DNA from: Tetrapyrgos nigripes
Taxonomy: Eukaryota > Basidiomycota > Agaricomycetes > Agaricales > Campanellaceae
Reading direction: 5' to 3'
Assembly (NCBI GenBank): GCA_013368315.1
Contig: JAACJM010000035.1
Location: 372,001-436,000, forward strand
DNA length: 64,000 nucleotides
This document shows positions 11,497-22,190 of this stretch, piece by piece. Under the pieces are notes generated by a model. That model was not told where the DNA came from and searched no databases. It worked only from the letters and a program-made list of their open reading frames with translations. Position numbers and translations under genes: made by a program. How positions within the stretch are numbered: the stretch's first letter is position 1; every line of letters starts with the position of its first letter.

Positions 11497-12214
11497 TGTC
11501 ATGAACAGTCCCTTGACCTATCCAAAATCCCTCAGAGGGATTCTCACTCATCGTGGATATGTTCTATCATGACTTACAACTGCTTCATTCATTTCTTTGT
11601 TACTTCTTCATTATTTCTTTCCACATTCACATCTGATCCTTTGTTCAATCCTTCACTCTATTCAAACACTCTCTTGCTGCACTTCATTCTATCAGATCTA
11701 TTATTCCTCTGATCACCCTCAGAGTGTTATTGATCTTTATTCCCTTCACAAGTGTCATGCAGGATCCTTCTTGACTTGTACCACATTTCCTTTTTGTTCA
11801 AAAACCCTCCAAGGGTTTTTCGATCATTATATCTTCTTTACTCCTCATTCTTTGCCCCTTGATTGCATCACAGTCTCACATATGATTTTCTTGATTGTGT
11901 TCACTTCCTATTACTGTTTCACACTTGATTTCACTCTTGATTGGTTCTTTACTTGTTGTCATCATCTTGGGATTCTCCTTGGTCATCGATCCTTGCTGTC
12001 ATCTCCAGTTGTTGTACAGGTGTGTGAGTCGATCTGCTTGCAGCTTGGCTTGGGTCTCATAGGCATTGGCTTGGGGTTGTGAGTAAGAGTCACTCACTCT
12101 CACCTTTGTCGTTGTCTGGGTTTGGACTCCACCTAGGCCCTGATAGTGTTCATTCCTCCTCATAAGCAGAGCTTATAGAGCTCAGAGAGAGATGTTGGGC
12201 TTGATTTCATGACA
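11497..12214 (+). mobile_element. Solo LTR inserted in the Copia RT
   Basis: A 718-bp sequence starts TGTCATGAAC and ends TTTCATGACA. It is flanked by the perfect 5-bp duplication CAAAT at 11492-11496 and 12215-12219. Removing it joins MEIHQ to MDVKSAY in the RT reading. The termini TGTCATGA...TCATGACA form an 8-bp inverted repeat. The 161-residue open frame inside is not a gene. Confidence 0.93.
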
Positions 12215-12712
12215 CAAATGGATGTTAAATCAGCATACTCTTACAGTAAAACTGATCCCAACGAAAATATATTCATGAAACCACCTCCCAGCATCAAAAT
12301 GACAGGTGTTAAACCTGGTCAAGTACTTCATCTCCAATTAGCTCTTTATGGACTCAAACAAGTCAGACACTGTTGGTATCTACAATTCTGCAAAATCATG
12401 AAGGAAATTGGACTCACACACTCTAACTTTGATCATGCCGTCTTTTACTGACTTAATCCATTCATCATTCTATTCATTCACATTGATGACATGACATTGG
12501 TTACCAATACTATGGCAGACATGGAGAAGTTGAAGAAGAAGATTAAAGAGAAAGTAGAAGTTACAGATGCAGGAGAGTTACATTGGATGTTAGGAATCGA
12601 GATACACAGGAACAGGCAGGAACGTACACTCCAGATGTCACAACAATCCTACATCAACTCCATCATTGCACATTACGGATTCACTGACACCAAACCTGTC
12701 TATACCATTTGA
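12215..12712 (+). pseudogene. Copia RT C-terminal half
   Basis: It reads MDVKSAYSYSKTDPNENIF and LALYGLKQVRHCWYLQFCK, then a stop, then the active-site strand IHIDDMTLVT. Copia RTs normally have YVDD, so His and Ile here show decay or divergence. It continues through ELHWMLGIEIHRN to about 12710, where a frame break leads to the RNase H part. Confidence 0.85.
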
Positions 12713-13384
12713 TTCACATACTCCTTTATCAACATCACAAAGTCCAACTACCATTGAAGAAATTGCCCAGATGCATGACAAACCATATCGAGAAGCTTTA
12801 GGTGCTCTACAATATCTACATCATGTTATCCAGTTTCACTCACAGGCATCGCACACTGGAATGCTTATCTCAAATCGACAAAGGATCATTGGTTGACTTA
12901 TGGAAAGAAGCAGATGGACATTATTGGTTATTCAGATGCAGATGGAATGTCTAATGAAGACCGACACGCTATATCCAGTTACGTCTTCATGCTTAATGGT
13001 GGAGCTATATCTTGGTCTTCTAAACAACAAGACACAATCTCACTCTCCACTACTGAAGCTGAATACATCACTCTATCTCACGCAGCCAAGGAAGCCATAT
13101 GGACTTGAAACTTCATATCCAAAATCTTTGGATCTATCACTGATCCTATCCTTATTCATTTGGACAACCAATCAGCTATTGCACTTGCTAAGGACGACCG
13201 TTATCATGCTCATACCAAACATATCAACATCTGCTATCATTTCATTCACTATGTCATTGAAGAAGGCAAAATTCGACTTTCATATTGCCCTACCGACAAA
13301 ATGACTGCTGACATTTTCACCAAGGCTTTACCATCTCTTAAAGCCAAACACTTTGCTTCATCTATGGGACTTGCAAAGGTTTGA
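12713..13384 (+). pseudogene. Copia RNase H remnant
   Basis: The domain reads GYSDADGMSNEDRHAISSYV and SWSSKQQDTISLSTTEAEY, then LDNQSAIALAK and HINICYHFIHYVIEEG, with a stop near 13106 and small frame changes before it. It ends FASSMGLAKV followed by TGA, just before the polypurine tract. The conserved Asp and Glu (YSDAD, TEAEY, DNQSA) are still present. Confidence 0.88.
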
Positions 13385-13391
13385 GGAGGAG
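13383..13391 (+). promoter_or_regulatory. Copia polypurine tract
   Basis: GAGGAGGAG lies directly before the right LTR, where plus-strand priming would occur. Confidence 0.8.
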
Positions 13392-13711
13392 TGTTGGAAT
13401 TCTATATTAACCTATACTTACAATGAACACTCATATCTTTCTCTCCACTTCACTAGTATACACTTATGCACCACCTACTTTCCTCTTTACTCCATACTTA
13501 CATTGTTTCTTACATTGTTGACTCTGAACTAATATCAGACATTACATTGTAGTATCTGCTTTTCTCCACTGTGTTATATTTACGGACTTGCACAGCCACA
13601 GTAGCTAACAGTATAAATACTTAGTAGTTTACTGTCTATACCTCCAGAGCTGCAATAGTATTTGTCACCTCACTTGTTTAACAAGTGTCCTCATATTCAT
13701 TTATTCTCATA
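13392..13711 (+). repeat. Copia 3' LTR
   Basis: 320 bp, matching 294-630 apart from a deletion of about 17 bp and scattered transitions. The downstream flank begins with the diverged target duplication TTCAG. Confidence 0.93.
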
Positions 13712-13716
13712 TTCAG

Positions 13717-14985
13717 GATGGTGTTGTGTATTTCAAGATGTCATTGCAGATGTCATGAGGCTGGGACAAGGATGCGGGAAATTGGTTAGGAAAGAGGTGT
13801 TGCTGGTACTATTAGTGACTGTGGTGGTGCTAGCTATGGAATATGGCGGAGGAAGTAATTCTTCATTTAATCTACAGTTATAACATGGTGGTATACGTAT
13901 GGCTAGGAACTGGATTCCAACCGATGAAACCAAGGCAACCTAAAAAAATATCTTGTTGAGGATCATGCCTAGGGACCACATGTCTGCTGCTTTTGTTAGG
14001 GGGGCAAATTTGGGGGGCATGGAGACACTGCCGTTGACATTGGGGATGTGAGGGTGAGTAGTGGACCCAAACCTGGGTTGGGAGTATATGTATGATGAGA
14101 CGGATTCAGGGAGCTTCAAAGTCAAACACAGAGACAAGAGGAGGGAGGGATGCATGTCAGGAAACAGACAAAAACTCGAAAAGTAAATAAAAATCTCAAC
14201 CAAAAGAAGAAACAAAACAAAAGGGAAAGAAAACCGCTATCAAAATAGAAATAGAAATAGAAATAGAAATAAAAAAGACACGAGGTGAAAGGCAAAAACG
14301 AAAACGACAAAGACTCGCAGACTCGCAGAACGGGCAACGAGTGCCACAAAACAGCTCGTGAAGTTGTACAACTCTTCAAATCATAACCCCAGATGTCATC
14401 AACTCACCAGTATACTCCAATGTCCCTGTATTCACTGTTCTTTTTCTTCCCCCTTCCTCTTCTCCCTCTTCATCTTCCCCCTTCCCTTTACCCTTGCCTT
14501 TATTACTATACGTACTACCCACAACCTCCTCCCTAGGTTTTCCAAAATTCGAAAGTATCGCTCTGGGTGCGAGTCCTCACTCAAGTCTCCATGCATCTTC
14601 ACTGTTGTCTTCATACCCATCTTCATACCCATCCCAGTCGTCCTTGTAACCATCCCCTTGTCCTTCCCAACTATCCCATTCAACTCCTGTCTTAAACTCA
14701 GCCTCGCACTGGCGTTTGGCGTTGAGCAAATGAAAACGTTCAAGACCGAGATGACATTCCTGGTGGTAAACCCCCTCCCCATATCCATAACCGTACCTGT
14801 GGTCAAACCTCGACAAAACATTCCCAGGTTTCCCCTACCCAATTTCTTCTCTACCCGAAAAAACGCGTCAAAGTAGCCTTCTGCCATGGAGTTAGGGAGA
14901 AAGACGGTTGGGTCGGGATTCATCGTTTTCGTCATGAGGTGTGAGGGGAAGGTGGCGTTGTACAAGACGACTTGGTTGTTGAGTG
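13717..14985 (-). pseudogene. IKS1-like protein kinase pseudogene, copy A
   Basis: The minus-strand reading starts at about 14985 with LNNQVVLYNA (IKS1-type N terminus) and passes NSMAEGYFDAFFRVEKKLG (approach to the Gly loop). It then jumps straight into the region that follows the catalytic loop (RFDHRYGYGYGEG). The whole N lobe, hinge and catalytic Asp are missing. A C-terminal kinase piece is visible at about 14090-13940 (APLTKAADMWSLGMILNK, subdomain IX), out of frame with the rest. The 5' end is cut by the MITE at 14986. The 3' flank equals 21988-22190 of copy C. Confidence 0.75.
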
Positions 14986-15191
14986 TTTTCTGCTGCGGCA
15001 AATATCAAGCCTCCTCCATAAAATCTACTTGTAGGAATCGAACTAATGAAATATGAGAGCGAAGTTAGTGAAAAATGAGAGCTGTTGTGGCTGATGTACT
15101 GCGTCATAGTGGTTCTCTACATATATTCCTGGTGGGTCTCAAGAAATTTGGCTGGTTTGCTACTAAATAAAAACGCTGCCGCAGCAGAAAA
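14986..15191. mobile_element. Small TIR element (MITE-like) of 206 bp
   Basis: Perfect 15-bp inverted ends: TTTTCTGCTGCGGCA at 14986-15000 and its reverse complement at 15177-15191. The interior has no ORF. It sits at the 5' break of kinase copy A. I could not identify a target duplication. Confidence 0.6.
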
Positions 15192-15500
15192 GACCTAATA
15201 AGACTAAGTCAACTAAGTATCCTGCCTAAGCCTTCCCTCGACCTTTGGCCTGCGTGATTTTGCCCAACGAATAAGTAATACACTTTACTATTATATTTCC
15301 CGTCAAGGCGGAAGCAGCCTCAAATTTGCAGGTTTGTCGTTTGTACAGTTACTTTATTCATTATTTCATGCATGGAGGTGATGATGAGGGGTAGTAAGCT
15401 GTAAAAATGCATAGGTATGTATGGTCTTATACATGGTATGAGATATGAGATAAGATGTATGTGTGATAGTACGAGTTGCGAAAATGCGAGAAAGCCAAAA
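15192..15500. other. Spacer between the MITE and kinase copy B
   Basis: No gene seen. The minus-strand hydrophobic open frame at 15320-15634 lies at the degraded 3' end of copy B and is not supported as a protein. Confidence 0.4.
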
Positions 15501-17708
15501 TGATCAAGAACAATGCGATAATGATGGTGATAACGACTGAAATAACATGATAAACAGAAAGACAAGCAAAAAGAACATGAAAGAACATGAAAAAAGAAAA
15601 CAATCAACGACAACATCCCACAAAAAACACCCAACCCTCACAATCACCAAATGAAGCACCCAAAACACAATCGAGATCCATAACCCGTCGAACCAGGTGT
15701 CAATGATGGCGAGGGATAAAATAAGGAGTTTGAGAGGAAGGGGGAGGCCATTGCCTGATATTGGTATTGATATGTCAACGCCGGGGATCATGGGGATAGA
15801 TGTTCCGAAATCCGAAAGCATCGCTCTGTTTATGGGTACACGTACACCATACCCGTACCCGTACCCCCAGTCGTCCCCGTCCGCATAGTCCTCCGCATAA
15901 TCGTCCTCGTCCCCCATCCTGGTCCCCATCGTCTCTATCATCCCCTTGTCCTTCATACCCATCATAACCATTCTCATACTCCCCACTATACGCCCCACCA
16001 TATATATTCACATCCGGCGGATCCAGCGGTAAACCCCCCTCCTCCCACCTCAACAAAACATTCCCAGGTTTCATATCCAAATGTAAAATGTTCCTGCTAT
16101 GTAAAAAGTCGAGACCAGAGACGATGTCGGAGAAGAGGGAGTGGAGTTCGAGGGGGGAGAAACGGGGAGGGTTGAGAGGTTGGGAGGTTTGGGGTTTGGG
16201 TTTTCGTTTTTGCCGGGACGAGGATGTGGATGACCTGGGTTGAGGTTTCGATTTGGGTTGACGTTGTCGTTTTCGTTGTTGTGTAGATGTAGACGTAGAC
16301 ATAGACGCAGATGCAGCTTGCGATGGACTAGCACCACCATCGTGTCTTTCTCCTTTCCTCTCTCGTTGTTTTTGTTTTTGTTTTTCAACCCTCGCCCGAA
16401 ACGCGCGTTTCTTCTTCTCGGCTTCTGTCTCTCCCTGTATCTCTCTTTCCCCATCCCCGTCCCCATCTGCTTCTGCTTCTGCTTCGCCTTCCTTTTCTCC
16501 CCCTTCTCTCAGTCCTCCATGTGCACGCTTCAAACTTCTTCTACTCGGTCGTAAATCCCGTATACGCCGCTCTATAAAATCATCCAACGACCCTCCCTCA
16601 GCCCATTGCATCAATACGTGTAACGTGGGGACACGTGGGCCGAATGAGGAGAATTGGGTGGGTTCGAGCCAGGAGTGGCTAGGTAGATAGGATTAGCATT
16701 AGCGTTAACATGACGGTTTGGAATAAAGGGAAAAGGAAAAATACGCAGACGAGAAACGTGAAACGAGAAACGCAGACGCAGACGGAGATAAAGGAAAGGC
16801 AAAGAAAAGACTAGAATGTACACTCACTGATACGCAACAATATTCGGATGGTGCAACCTTTCCAAAAGCTTTACCTCTCTTAAAGTTTGTAAGAGATACG
16901 TATGTGATTGACCGACTGCAATTTTTTTGACGGCGAAGCGGCCTAGGGGGTTGTTGTCCTGTAAAGGACATGAGATGAGTTATTCATACACGAGTAGAGT
17001 AGCGGATAGAAAGATAGAAAGGTATGTAGGACTCGTATTCGGAAGGGGAAGGACACGCACCAGAACATGCTGACACAAAAACACGCTCCCATTAGCCCCC
17101 ATACCCAACTTCTTCTCTACTCGGAAAAACGCGTCAAAGTAGCCTTCTGCCATAGAGTTGGGGGGAAAGGCGGTTGGGTCAGAGTAGTAGGTGGATTCGC
17201 CGTTTTCATCGCGAGGTGTGTGGGTTTGAAGGGAAGGGGAAGGTGGTGAAGAAAGGTAGGGCTGAGGAGAAGGAGACCTGGAAGAGGGAACAGAACTAGA
17301 AGGCTCCGAAGCAGTACGATTGGCTATAGCGAGGATGTTGAAGTAATTACTGGTCCGTGTACGTCCGTCATACTCGTTGTAGTCGTAGCCGTTGTAGTCG
17401 TAGTCATCCTCATAGCCACGAAAGCCCGGCGGAAGCGGTCTTCTACAGTACGGACAACGTGTATGTGGAGGTGGAAGGGGTTGAGGATGTGGTTGGACAT
17501 GTGGAGGACGTTGGTGGTGGACAGCGGGACGGATGGAGAGAGCATGAGAAGAGGGATTGTACAGCACGACCTGGTTGTTCAGTGAGTCGTGGAAGATGGG
17601 TCGCCATTCGGCGGCAGACTCGATGGGTACTAGAGACATTGCATGGGGCGGCGGCGGCGGCGACATGGACGACGTGGACGACGACGGCGAGGCGGAGGAT
17701 GAGGTCAT
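15500..17708 (-). pseudogene. IKS1-like protein kinase, copy B (3'-truncated)
   Basis: Most complete copy. Exon 1 (17708-17061) starts MTSSSAS, contains MSLVPIESAAEWRPIFHDSL, a CPYCRRPLPPGF zinc-knuckle-like motif and the Gly loop KKLGMGANGSVF. Exon 2 (about 16958-16827) holds the ATP-lysine strand FAVKKIAVG and LREVKLLERLHHPNIVAY. Exon 3 (from 16681) holds the hinge LMQWAEGGSLDDFIERRI, a long charged low-complexity insert and the catalytic loop HLDMKPGNVLL, with HLD in place of HRD. A frameshift in a Gly/Asp-rich stretch separates this from SDFGTS (about 15800). Past the DFG no activation segment or APE is found, so the C lobe is absent and an active kinase is unlikely. The family resembles fungal Iks1 kinases, whose role is poorly known. 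Confidence 0.75.
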
Positions 17709-17765
17709 CGGTTATATCCTGAGAAAAAGGCCGCGTCTAGCCCCTGTCTGGGCTTCCGGTGCAAC
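17650..17765. repeat. Shared kinase 5' block, copy 1
   Basis: A GGCGGCGGC run leads into GTCATCGG and GCCGCGTCTAGCCCCTGTCT. Close copies lie at 24680-24795 and 33742-33830. Part encodes the start of kinase copy B (minus strand); the rest is its upstream region. The third copy has no kinase attached, so it is a leftover of another duplication or a dispersed repeat. Confidence 0.75.
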
Positions 17766-18387
17766 ATCATGCATGCATCATCCCTAAAATTCATGCGACG
17801 AACTCCACTATGCGGCTTACCCTAAATCTGGGCCGCCGTTCTTGACGTCGTAACATGACTGTTTGCCTCTGCCCAGTGTTCACAAGTTACAATTCTAGCA
17901 AATGGAATCTCGGATATGGTTGATAGCCCAATTAAACGCCCAGGGACTTGCTGCTCCTTCCACTGTCACACGGCGGTGCCGCACTACGTACGACCACGTC
18001 CGGGCTGTTTTAATTTACAGCCCTACAGCCTCACCAGCTTGTCCACTATTCCATTCAGCTGTATCATCAATACGTTCTTCTGACCATGCATGTTGGAAGG
18101 CTGTGGCTAGAAGGAATGGAAACCACGTTTCGAAGCCTAGACAGCAGCAAGCTCATCGAGCTTTCTACGACATCCTTCACTAATGAAAATGTCCGTTGAC
18201 AGTGTCTCTGGCAGGAGGAACACACGTGTCCATCCCGCTTTAAGGGGGCAGGTAACGCCACTTACGGTTCGTCTTCTTTGCCTTCCCTTCCATTGTAAGC
18301 CTGCCTTTATCCTCATCCCCGGCTCACAATCTGACCTGGACTATCAACCGTGTTTTACAGTCTATCAAATATAACTCTTAACACTCC
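17766..18387. promoter_or_regulatory. Intergenic region between divergent kinase B and HET gene
   Basis: No gene seen. It must hold the HET promoter. A weak TATA-like string (AAATATAA, about 18366-18373) lies only some 15-20 bases before the HET ATG, close for a TATA box, so the true start site is uncertain. Confidence 0.4.
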
Positions 18388-20523
18388 ATGCGTCTCCTAA
18401 ACACGAAAACCCTCAGAGTCCGGGAATTCCTTACCGACATCCCGCGCTACGCCATTCTCTCTCATACTTGGGAGGCAGAAGAGGTCACTTTCCAGGACAT
18501 CCAGAACATTGCTACCCTTGCTGCTACCTGCCATGAGCGGCCGGTCACCTTCGATGACGTTAAAGCCTTCCTTCCCACTGCGCAACTGAAGAAGGGCTAC
18601 ACGAAAGTCGTCCAAGCCTGTCTCCGTGCCCGGAGTAGCGCTTTTGATTGGATCTGGATTGACTCATGCTGCATCAACAAGGAGAGCAGCGCTGAGCTTT
18701 CAGAGGCCATTAATTCCATGTACCAGTACTACGAGAACGCCGTAGTTTGCTACGTCTACCTCTTCGATGTTTCCGGAAAGCTGCATCCTAAAAACCCCAA
18801 GTCTGACTTCAAGAGAAGTAAATGGTTCACAAGAGGTTGGACGTTGCAGGAGTTACTGGCGCCCGGGCACATTTCATTCTTCGATGAAGATTGGACGAAG
18901 ATTGGGACACGGTGGAGCTTGCGGGATCTCATCTCAGTCGTCACGACCATCCCGATCGATGTCTTGGAGGGCCGTTCTATCGACGACTACAGTGTAGCTC
19001 AGAAGATGTCATGGGCAGCACGTCGGCAGACGACGAGGCCAGAAGACGAAGCTTATTGCTTGATGGGAATTTTCGGTGTCAGCATGTCGCCGATATACGG
19101 GGAAGGTGGCGACAAGGCATTCATGCGACTACAGCAGGAAATTATCCGGGTTTCGGATGATCGGAGTATTTTCGCTTGGATTTCTGAGCAAGAGGAACGG
19201 GGACTCCTAGCCAGATCTCCGTACGAGTTCAGATATTCCGGGCGGGTTCGGGCATCTAACACTGGTTCCACTCTCGGCAACAGTCCATCATCATATTCAT
19301 TTAATAACAACGGTCTTCATATCCATCTTCCTCTTGAACCGTCCGATTTCGGCTCCGATGTCTTCCTTGCATCTCCACACTGTCAAACAAACGATGGCGG
19401 TTACATGTCTGTATATCTCCGGAGGACAACTGATGGTTATTACGTCCGGGAATCCCCATCAATAGTAGTCTTGCAACCTGCACACTCCCTTCTCAATGAT
19501 GTGCGGGAGCTCACTGTCAGAGAGGAACCAATTCTTAGGAAGAGCAGAACCAGACCTCACGCTGCTGGCAAGAAGGTCGTGTCCCTTCTCCCTTCTGCAC
19601 AGCGCTTTCCTTGCTCTCGACCGCCACCGGCCTCAATCTCCACCGAATTCTCGGTCGAGTTCGAAACCACTGATGGGCATTGGACTGATTTGACCTACGA
19701 ATTTCCGTCCAAAAGCGAGGCGTTTACACTTGGCTTTACCCGGTGGAGCTATTCCTTGCAGATTGAAGACAAACACGTTGATTCCATTGGTTATCAGCGT
19801 CCAGCTGCAGATTATATGCTGGGACCATTGCCGAACAGTTGCTTTGTCTCAGTTTGTCTTGAGATGCGAGGGGACGAAAAGAAGGTTTTTGAGGTCGATT
19901 ATTTCTCTCCAGAAGATTCTCGAAGCGAGGGTGTCGCTACGACAGTGGGTCCTGATCTGGAATTCTTGGTGCCATCGAAGCTCAAATTGTATGACTTGGA
20001 GGAGGAGGAAGAATGTCGAATTCGGGAGCCATTTAGAAGTGTTACTGTGCCCCACTCAGATTTTCTCGTATTGATGTACACCAAACAGGAGAGGTTTTCA
20101 TTGGATTTGGACTCGGATTCGGAAACGGATTCAGAAGTGGAATGGGAAACAGATTCGGACTCGGATTCGGAAGCGGATTCAGAAACTGAAAGAAGGGATA
20201 AGAGGAAAGGGAAGGGGACTAAGCAGGGGGGGCCACCCACTTGTTACGTTGCTGTTGGAAGTCACCAATTGTTACCATGGACGCACATTACTTTCAACGG
20301 CAAAAGTACTGACGATGTCCGGGCCGACATTCAGTCAATGAAAGAGGATCTGTACGGTCAAACCTCTGGAACAGCCACAATTAATCACAGCAAGCTGAAA
20401 GTCTGGATTGGACCTGTATTAATGCTTGGCCCGGAGTCTCATCAGCTTCATTTTGAGTGGGTCAAGGACGAGGACGATGCAGTGGATGAGAAGAAGATAA
20501 GAGAAGGAACAGGAGAGGAGTAA
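18388..20523 (+). CDS. HET-domain protein (heterokaryon incompatibility family)
   Basis: An intact single-exon 711-residue ORF. The HET domain covers about residues 20-255. Visible blocks are YAILSHTW (21-28), FDWIWIDSCCINK (86-98), WFTRGWTLQELLAPG (146-160) and PEDEAYCLMGIFGVSMSPIYGEG (218-240). This arrangement is typical of the agaricomycete HET family, whose HET domain is N-terminal and whose C-terminal half is poorly characterised. In ascomycetes, HET proteins trigger cell death after fusion of unlike individuals; in basidiomycetes the role is less proven. Residues 570-610 are a Ser/Asp/Glu repeat tract (DSDSETDSE type) followed by a Lys/Arg-rich patch. No signal peptide or NACHT/NB domain. 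It lies between two kinase pseudogene copies yet has no internal stops. Confidence 0.93.
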   Translation: MRLLNTKTLRVREFLTDIPRYAILSHTWEAEEVTFQDIQNIATLAATCHERPVTFDDVKAFLPTAQLKKGYTKVVQACLRARSSAFDWIWIDSCCINKESSAELSEAINSMYQYYENAVVCYVYLFDVSGKLHPKNPKSDFKRSKWFTRGWTLQELLAPGHISFFDEDWTKIGTRWSLRDLISVVTTIPIDVLEGRSIDDYSVAQKMSWAARRQTTRPEDEAYCLMGIFGVSMSPIYGEGGDKAFMRLQQEIIRVSDDRSIFAWISEQEERGLLARSPYEFRYSGRVRASNTGSTLGNSPSSYSFNNNGLHIHLPLEPSDFGSDVFLASPHCQTNDGGYMSVYLRRTTDGYYVRESPSIVVLQPAHSLLNDVRELTVREEPILRKSRTRPHAAGKKVVSLLPSAQRFPCSRPPPASISTEFSVEFETTDGHWTDLTYEFPSKSEAFTLGFTRWSYSLQIEDKHVDSIGYQRPAADYMLGPLPNSCFVSVCLEMRGDEKKVFEVDYFSPEDSRSEGVATTVGPDLEFLVPSKLKLYDLEEEEECRIREPFRSVTVPHSDFLVLMYTKQERFSLDLDSDSETDSEVEWETDSDSDSEADSETERRDKRKGKGTKQGGPPTCYVAVGSHQLLPWTHITFNGKSTDDVRADIQSMKEDLYGQTSGTATINHSKLKVWIGPVLMLGPESHQLHFEWVKDEDDAVDEKKIREGTGEE

Positions 20524-21696
20524 GGCGATAAGTTGCAAAGAAATGATTCATTCGCTGAAGTAGAACATATGTAGCAAATGGTACAAAGACGGTGGTAACA
20601 TTACTATTACATACGTTTCAGATATATACATCGGGTGAGAACGACGAATTACCTCCTGGAAATCACAAATCATTCAGTCGTTTTGGAAATCGGACATGAA
20701 GTGCTGCGCCACCCCACCGAAGTGAGCCCACCAACCTTTCATCATCGCACCGAGATTGACAATAGATTGATGTGATTCTAATGGACTCCTGTCTTTCTTT
20801 TCGTCTCTCAAGAACAGCTCGCCTTCACAGGCCCATCTAAAATCCTCATTACTTCCTTATACGTCTTTTTGGATCCATCGCTTGGAGGGAGAGGTGCGAG
20901 TAAAGGTCGTACGTTTAAGATTGGTCCAAGGATGGGTCGTCTTCAGATGAACGGTCGGAAGACGAGAAGGATTGTGCTAGGATGAACAAACGAGAAAGGG
21001 AAATTGTCAAATACTAGTAAAAAGCGAGGGAAAAATACTGCAATGGATGCAAGACTCGAGGTGGAGGGGATGTGGAGAAAGCGAGAGCTGGAGAAAAAAA
21101 GAGAATGTGAAAAGACATCAATAAACCTAGATACAGGCAACACGCTCTGAAGAAATTCACCTAAACCACTCCCAAAAGCGCTGACGGATTTATCCTCTTG
21201 CAGTCTGAAAGCTCAGCAGATTGCTATGGTGAGATGGCTATCAATGGTAAGTTTACTTCGAACAACGAGAGGGGGAGTGAGGATAGATGCACGGTCCTCT
21301 ATATCTTGTGTCATGAAAAAGAAAAGAGGGCGGAGTCACATGTAATGGAAACAGTCGCAACTCGGAGCAGATCTAGGAAAGGTTTTGAACTCAAACCACA
21401 GAGCAGTCCGAGTGCAAATGCACGTCACAGTGGTTCTCGAAGTTTGAGACTTGGGCCATGGTCATCATCAGAGAGGACCAAGAGAGTAATAAGAACTTTG
21501 ATGATATGTAGTTCTGAAAGAGGTCCAAACGAGGTCGTATGAAATAATAAGAATGGAAATAGCCCACCAAAAGCGCTATGTACTTCTGGTCAGTTCGAGT
21601 TGAGGTCGAAGACAGGGTGTAAAGTGCATATGTCATCGACATCATCACTACTTGAGGGCAGGCTTCCGTCGGGCCCCGCCATCACATCCAGTACAT
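20524..21696. other. Downstream of HET, no supported gene
   Basis: Contains purine-rich (21000-21110) stretches and short open frames on both strands (for example 21198-21542 plus, 21391-21648 minus) with no recognisable domain, start context or splice pattern. The HET 3' UTR should lie in the first few hundred bases. Confidence 0.4.
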
Positions 21697-22190
21697 ACAC
21701 GAAAGACAATTCGAGAATAGAGGCCTACAAGAACCCAACGCAAGTTGAGTAAAGATCCCCTTGGATGACTCGGAGGTATAGTACGGCTTTGAGGAGAGGC
21801 AACACGAACTACGGCAAGGCAAAGTCAAATAGAGCGGATATAAGGTGACTCAGAGCGTAGTTGAGACGGCGACTAGTCGTTTGAGCGTGTAGGTGAGATT
21901 TTATGAAGTCTCTGCCTCGGAACTATTGGAGGTTTTGACTCGGTTTCGCAGAAGTCTTTGGATGACGAGGGAGGCCGGAGAATCCGGGACGGTGTTGTGT
22001 ATTTCAAGACGTTATTGCAGATGTCATGAGGCCGGGACGAGGATGCGGGAAATTGGTTAGGAAAGATGCGTTGTTGGTACTATTAGCGACTGTGGTGGTG
22101 GTGCTAGCTATGGAATATGGCGGAGGAAGTAATTCTTCATTTAATCTATGGTTATAACATGGTGGTATACTTATTATGGCTAGGGGAAAT
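21697..22190. repeat. Right copy of duplicated kinase flank (Copia-free)
   Basis: Matches 1-293 joined to 13717-13890. The join reads GAATCCGGGACGG without any LTR, so this is the pre-insertion allele of the Copia site. It retains CpG at many sites where the left copy has TpG or CpA. Confidence 0.9.

Larger units (their letters stand above)
294..13711 (+). mobile_element. Degenerate Ty1/Copia LTR retrotransposon with nested insertions
   Basis: Two direct LTRs (294-630 and 13392-13711) flank gag, protease, integrase, RT and RNase H remnants in the Copia order (IN before RT). The target duplication is TCCGG at 289-293 and TTCAG at 13712-13716, a diverged pair. The unoccupied target is seen at about 21984-21988 in the duplicated block. 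A PBS follows the left LTR and a polypurine tract precedes the right one. The element exceeds 13 kb, far above the usual 5-6 kb, because of at least three insertions: a solo LTR at 1033-1462, a large block at 4204 to about 10860, and a solo LTR at 11497-12214. Every coding part carries stops or frameshifts, so it cannot move by itself. Confidence 0.92.

Noticed and set aside
11597..12082. 161-residue hydrophobic frame
   Set aside because: Lies wholly inside the solo LTR defined by CAAAT duplications.
14358..14876. 172-residue plus-strand frame, and the similar one at 22633-23187
   Set aside because: Antisense of the low-complexity kinase pseudogenes; their similarity follows from the duplication.
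16240..16554. Plus-strand frame rich in Phe/Ser/Leu
   Set aside because: Antisense of the charged insert of kinase copy B.
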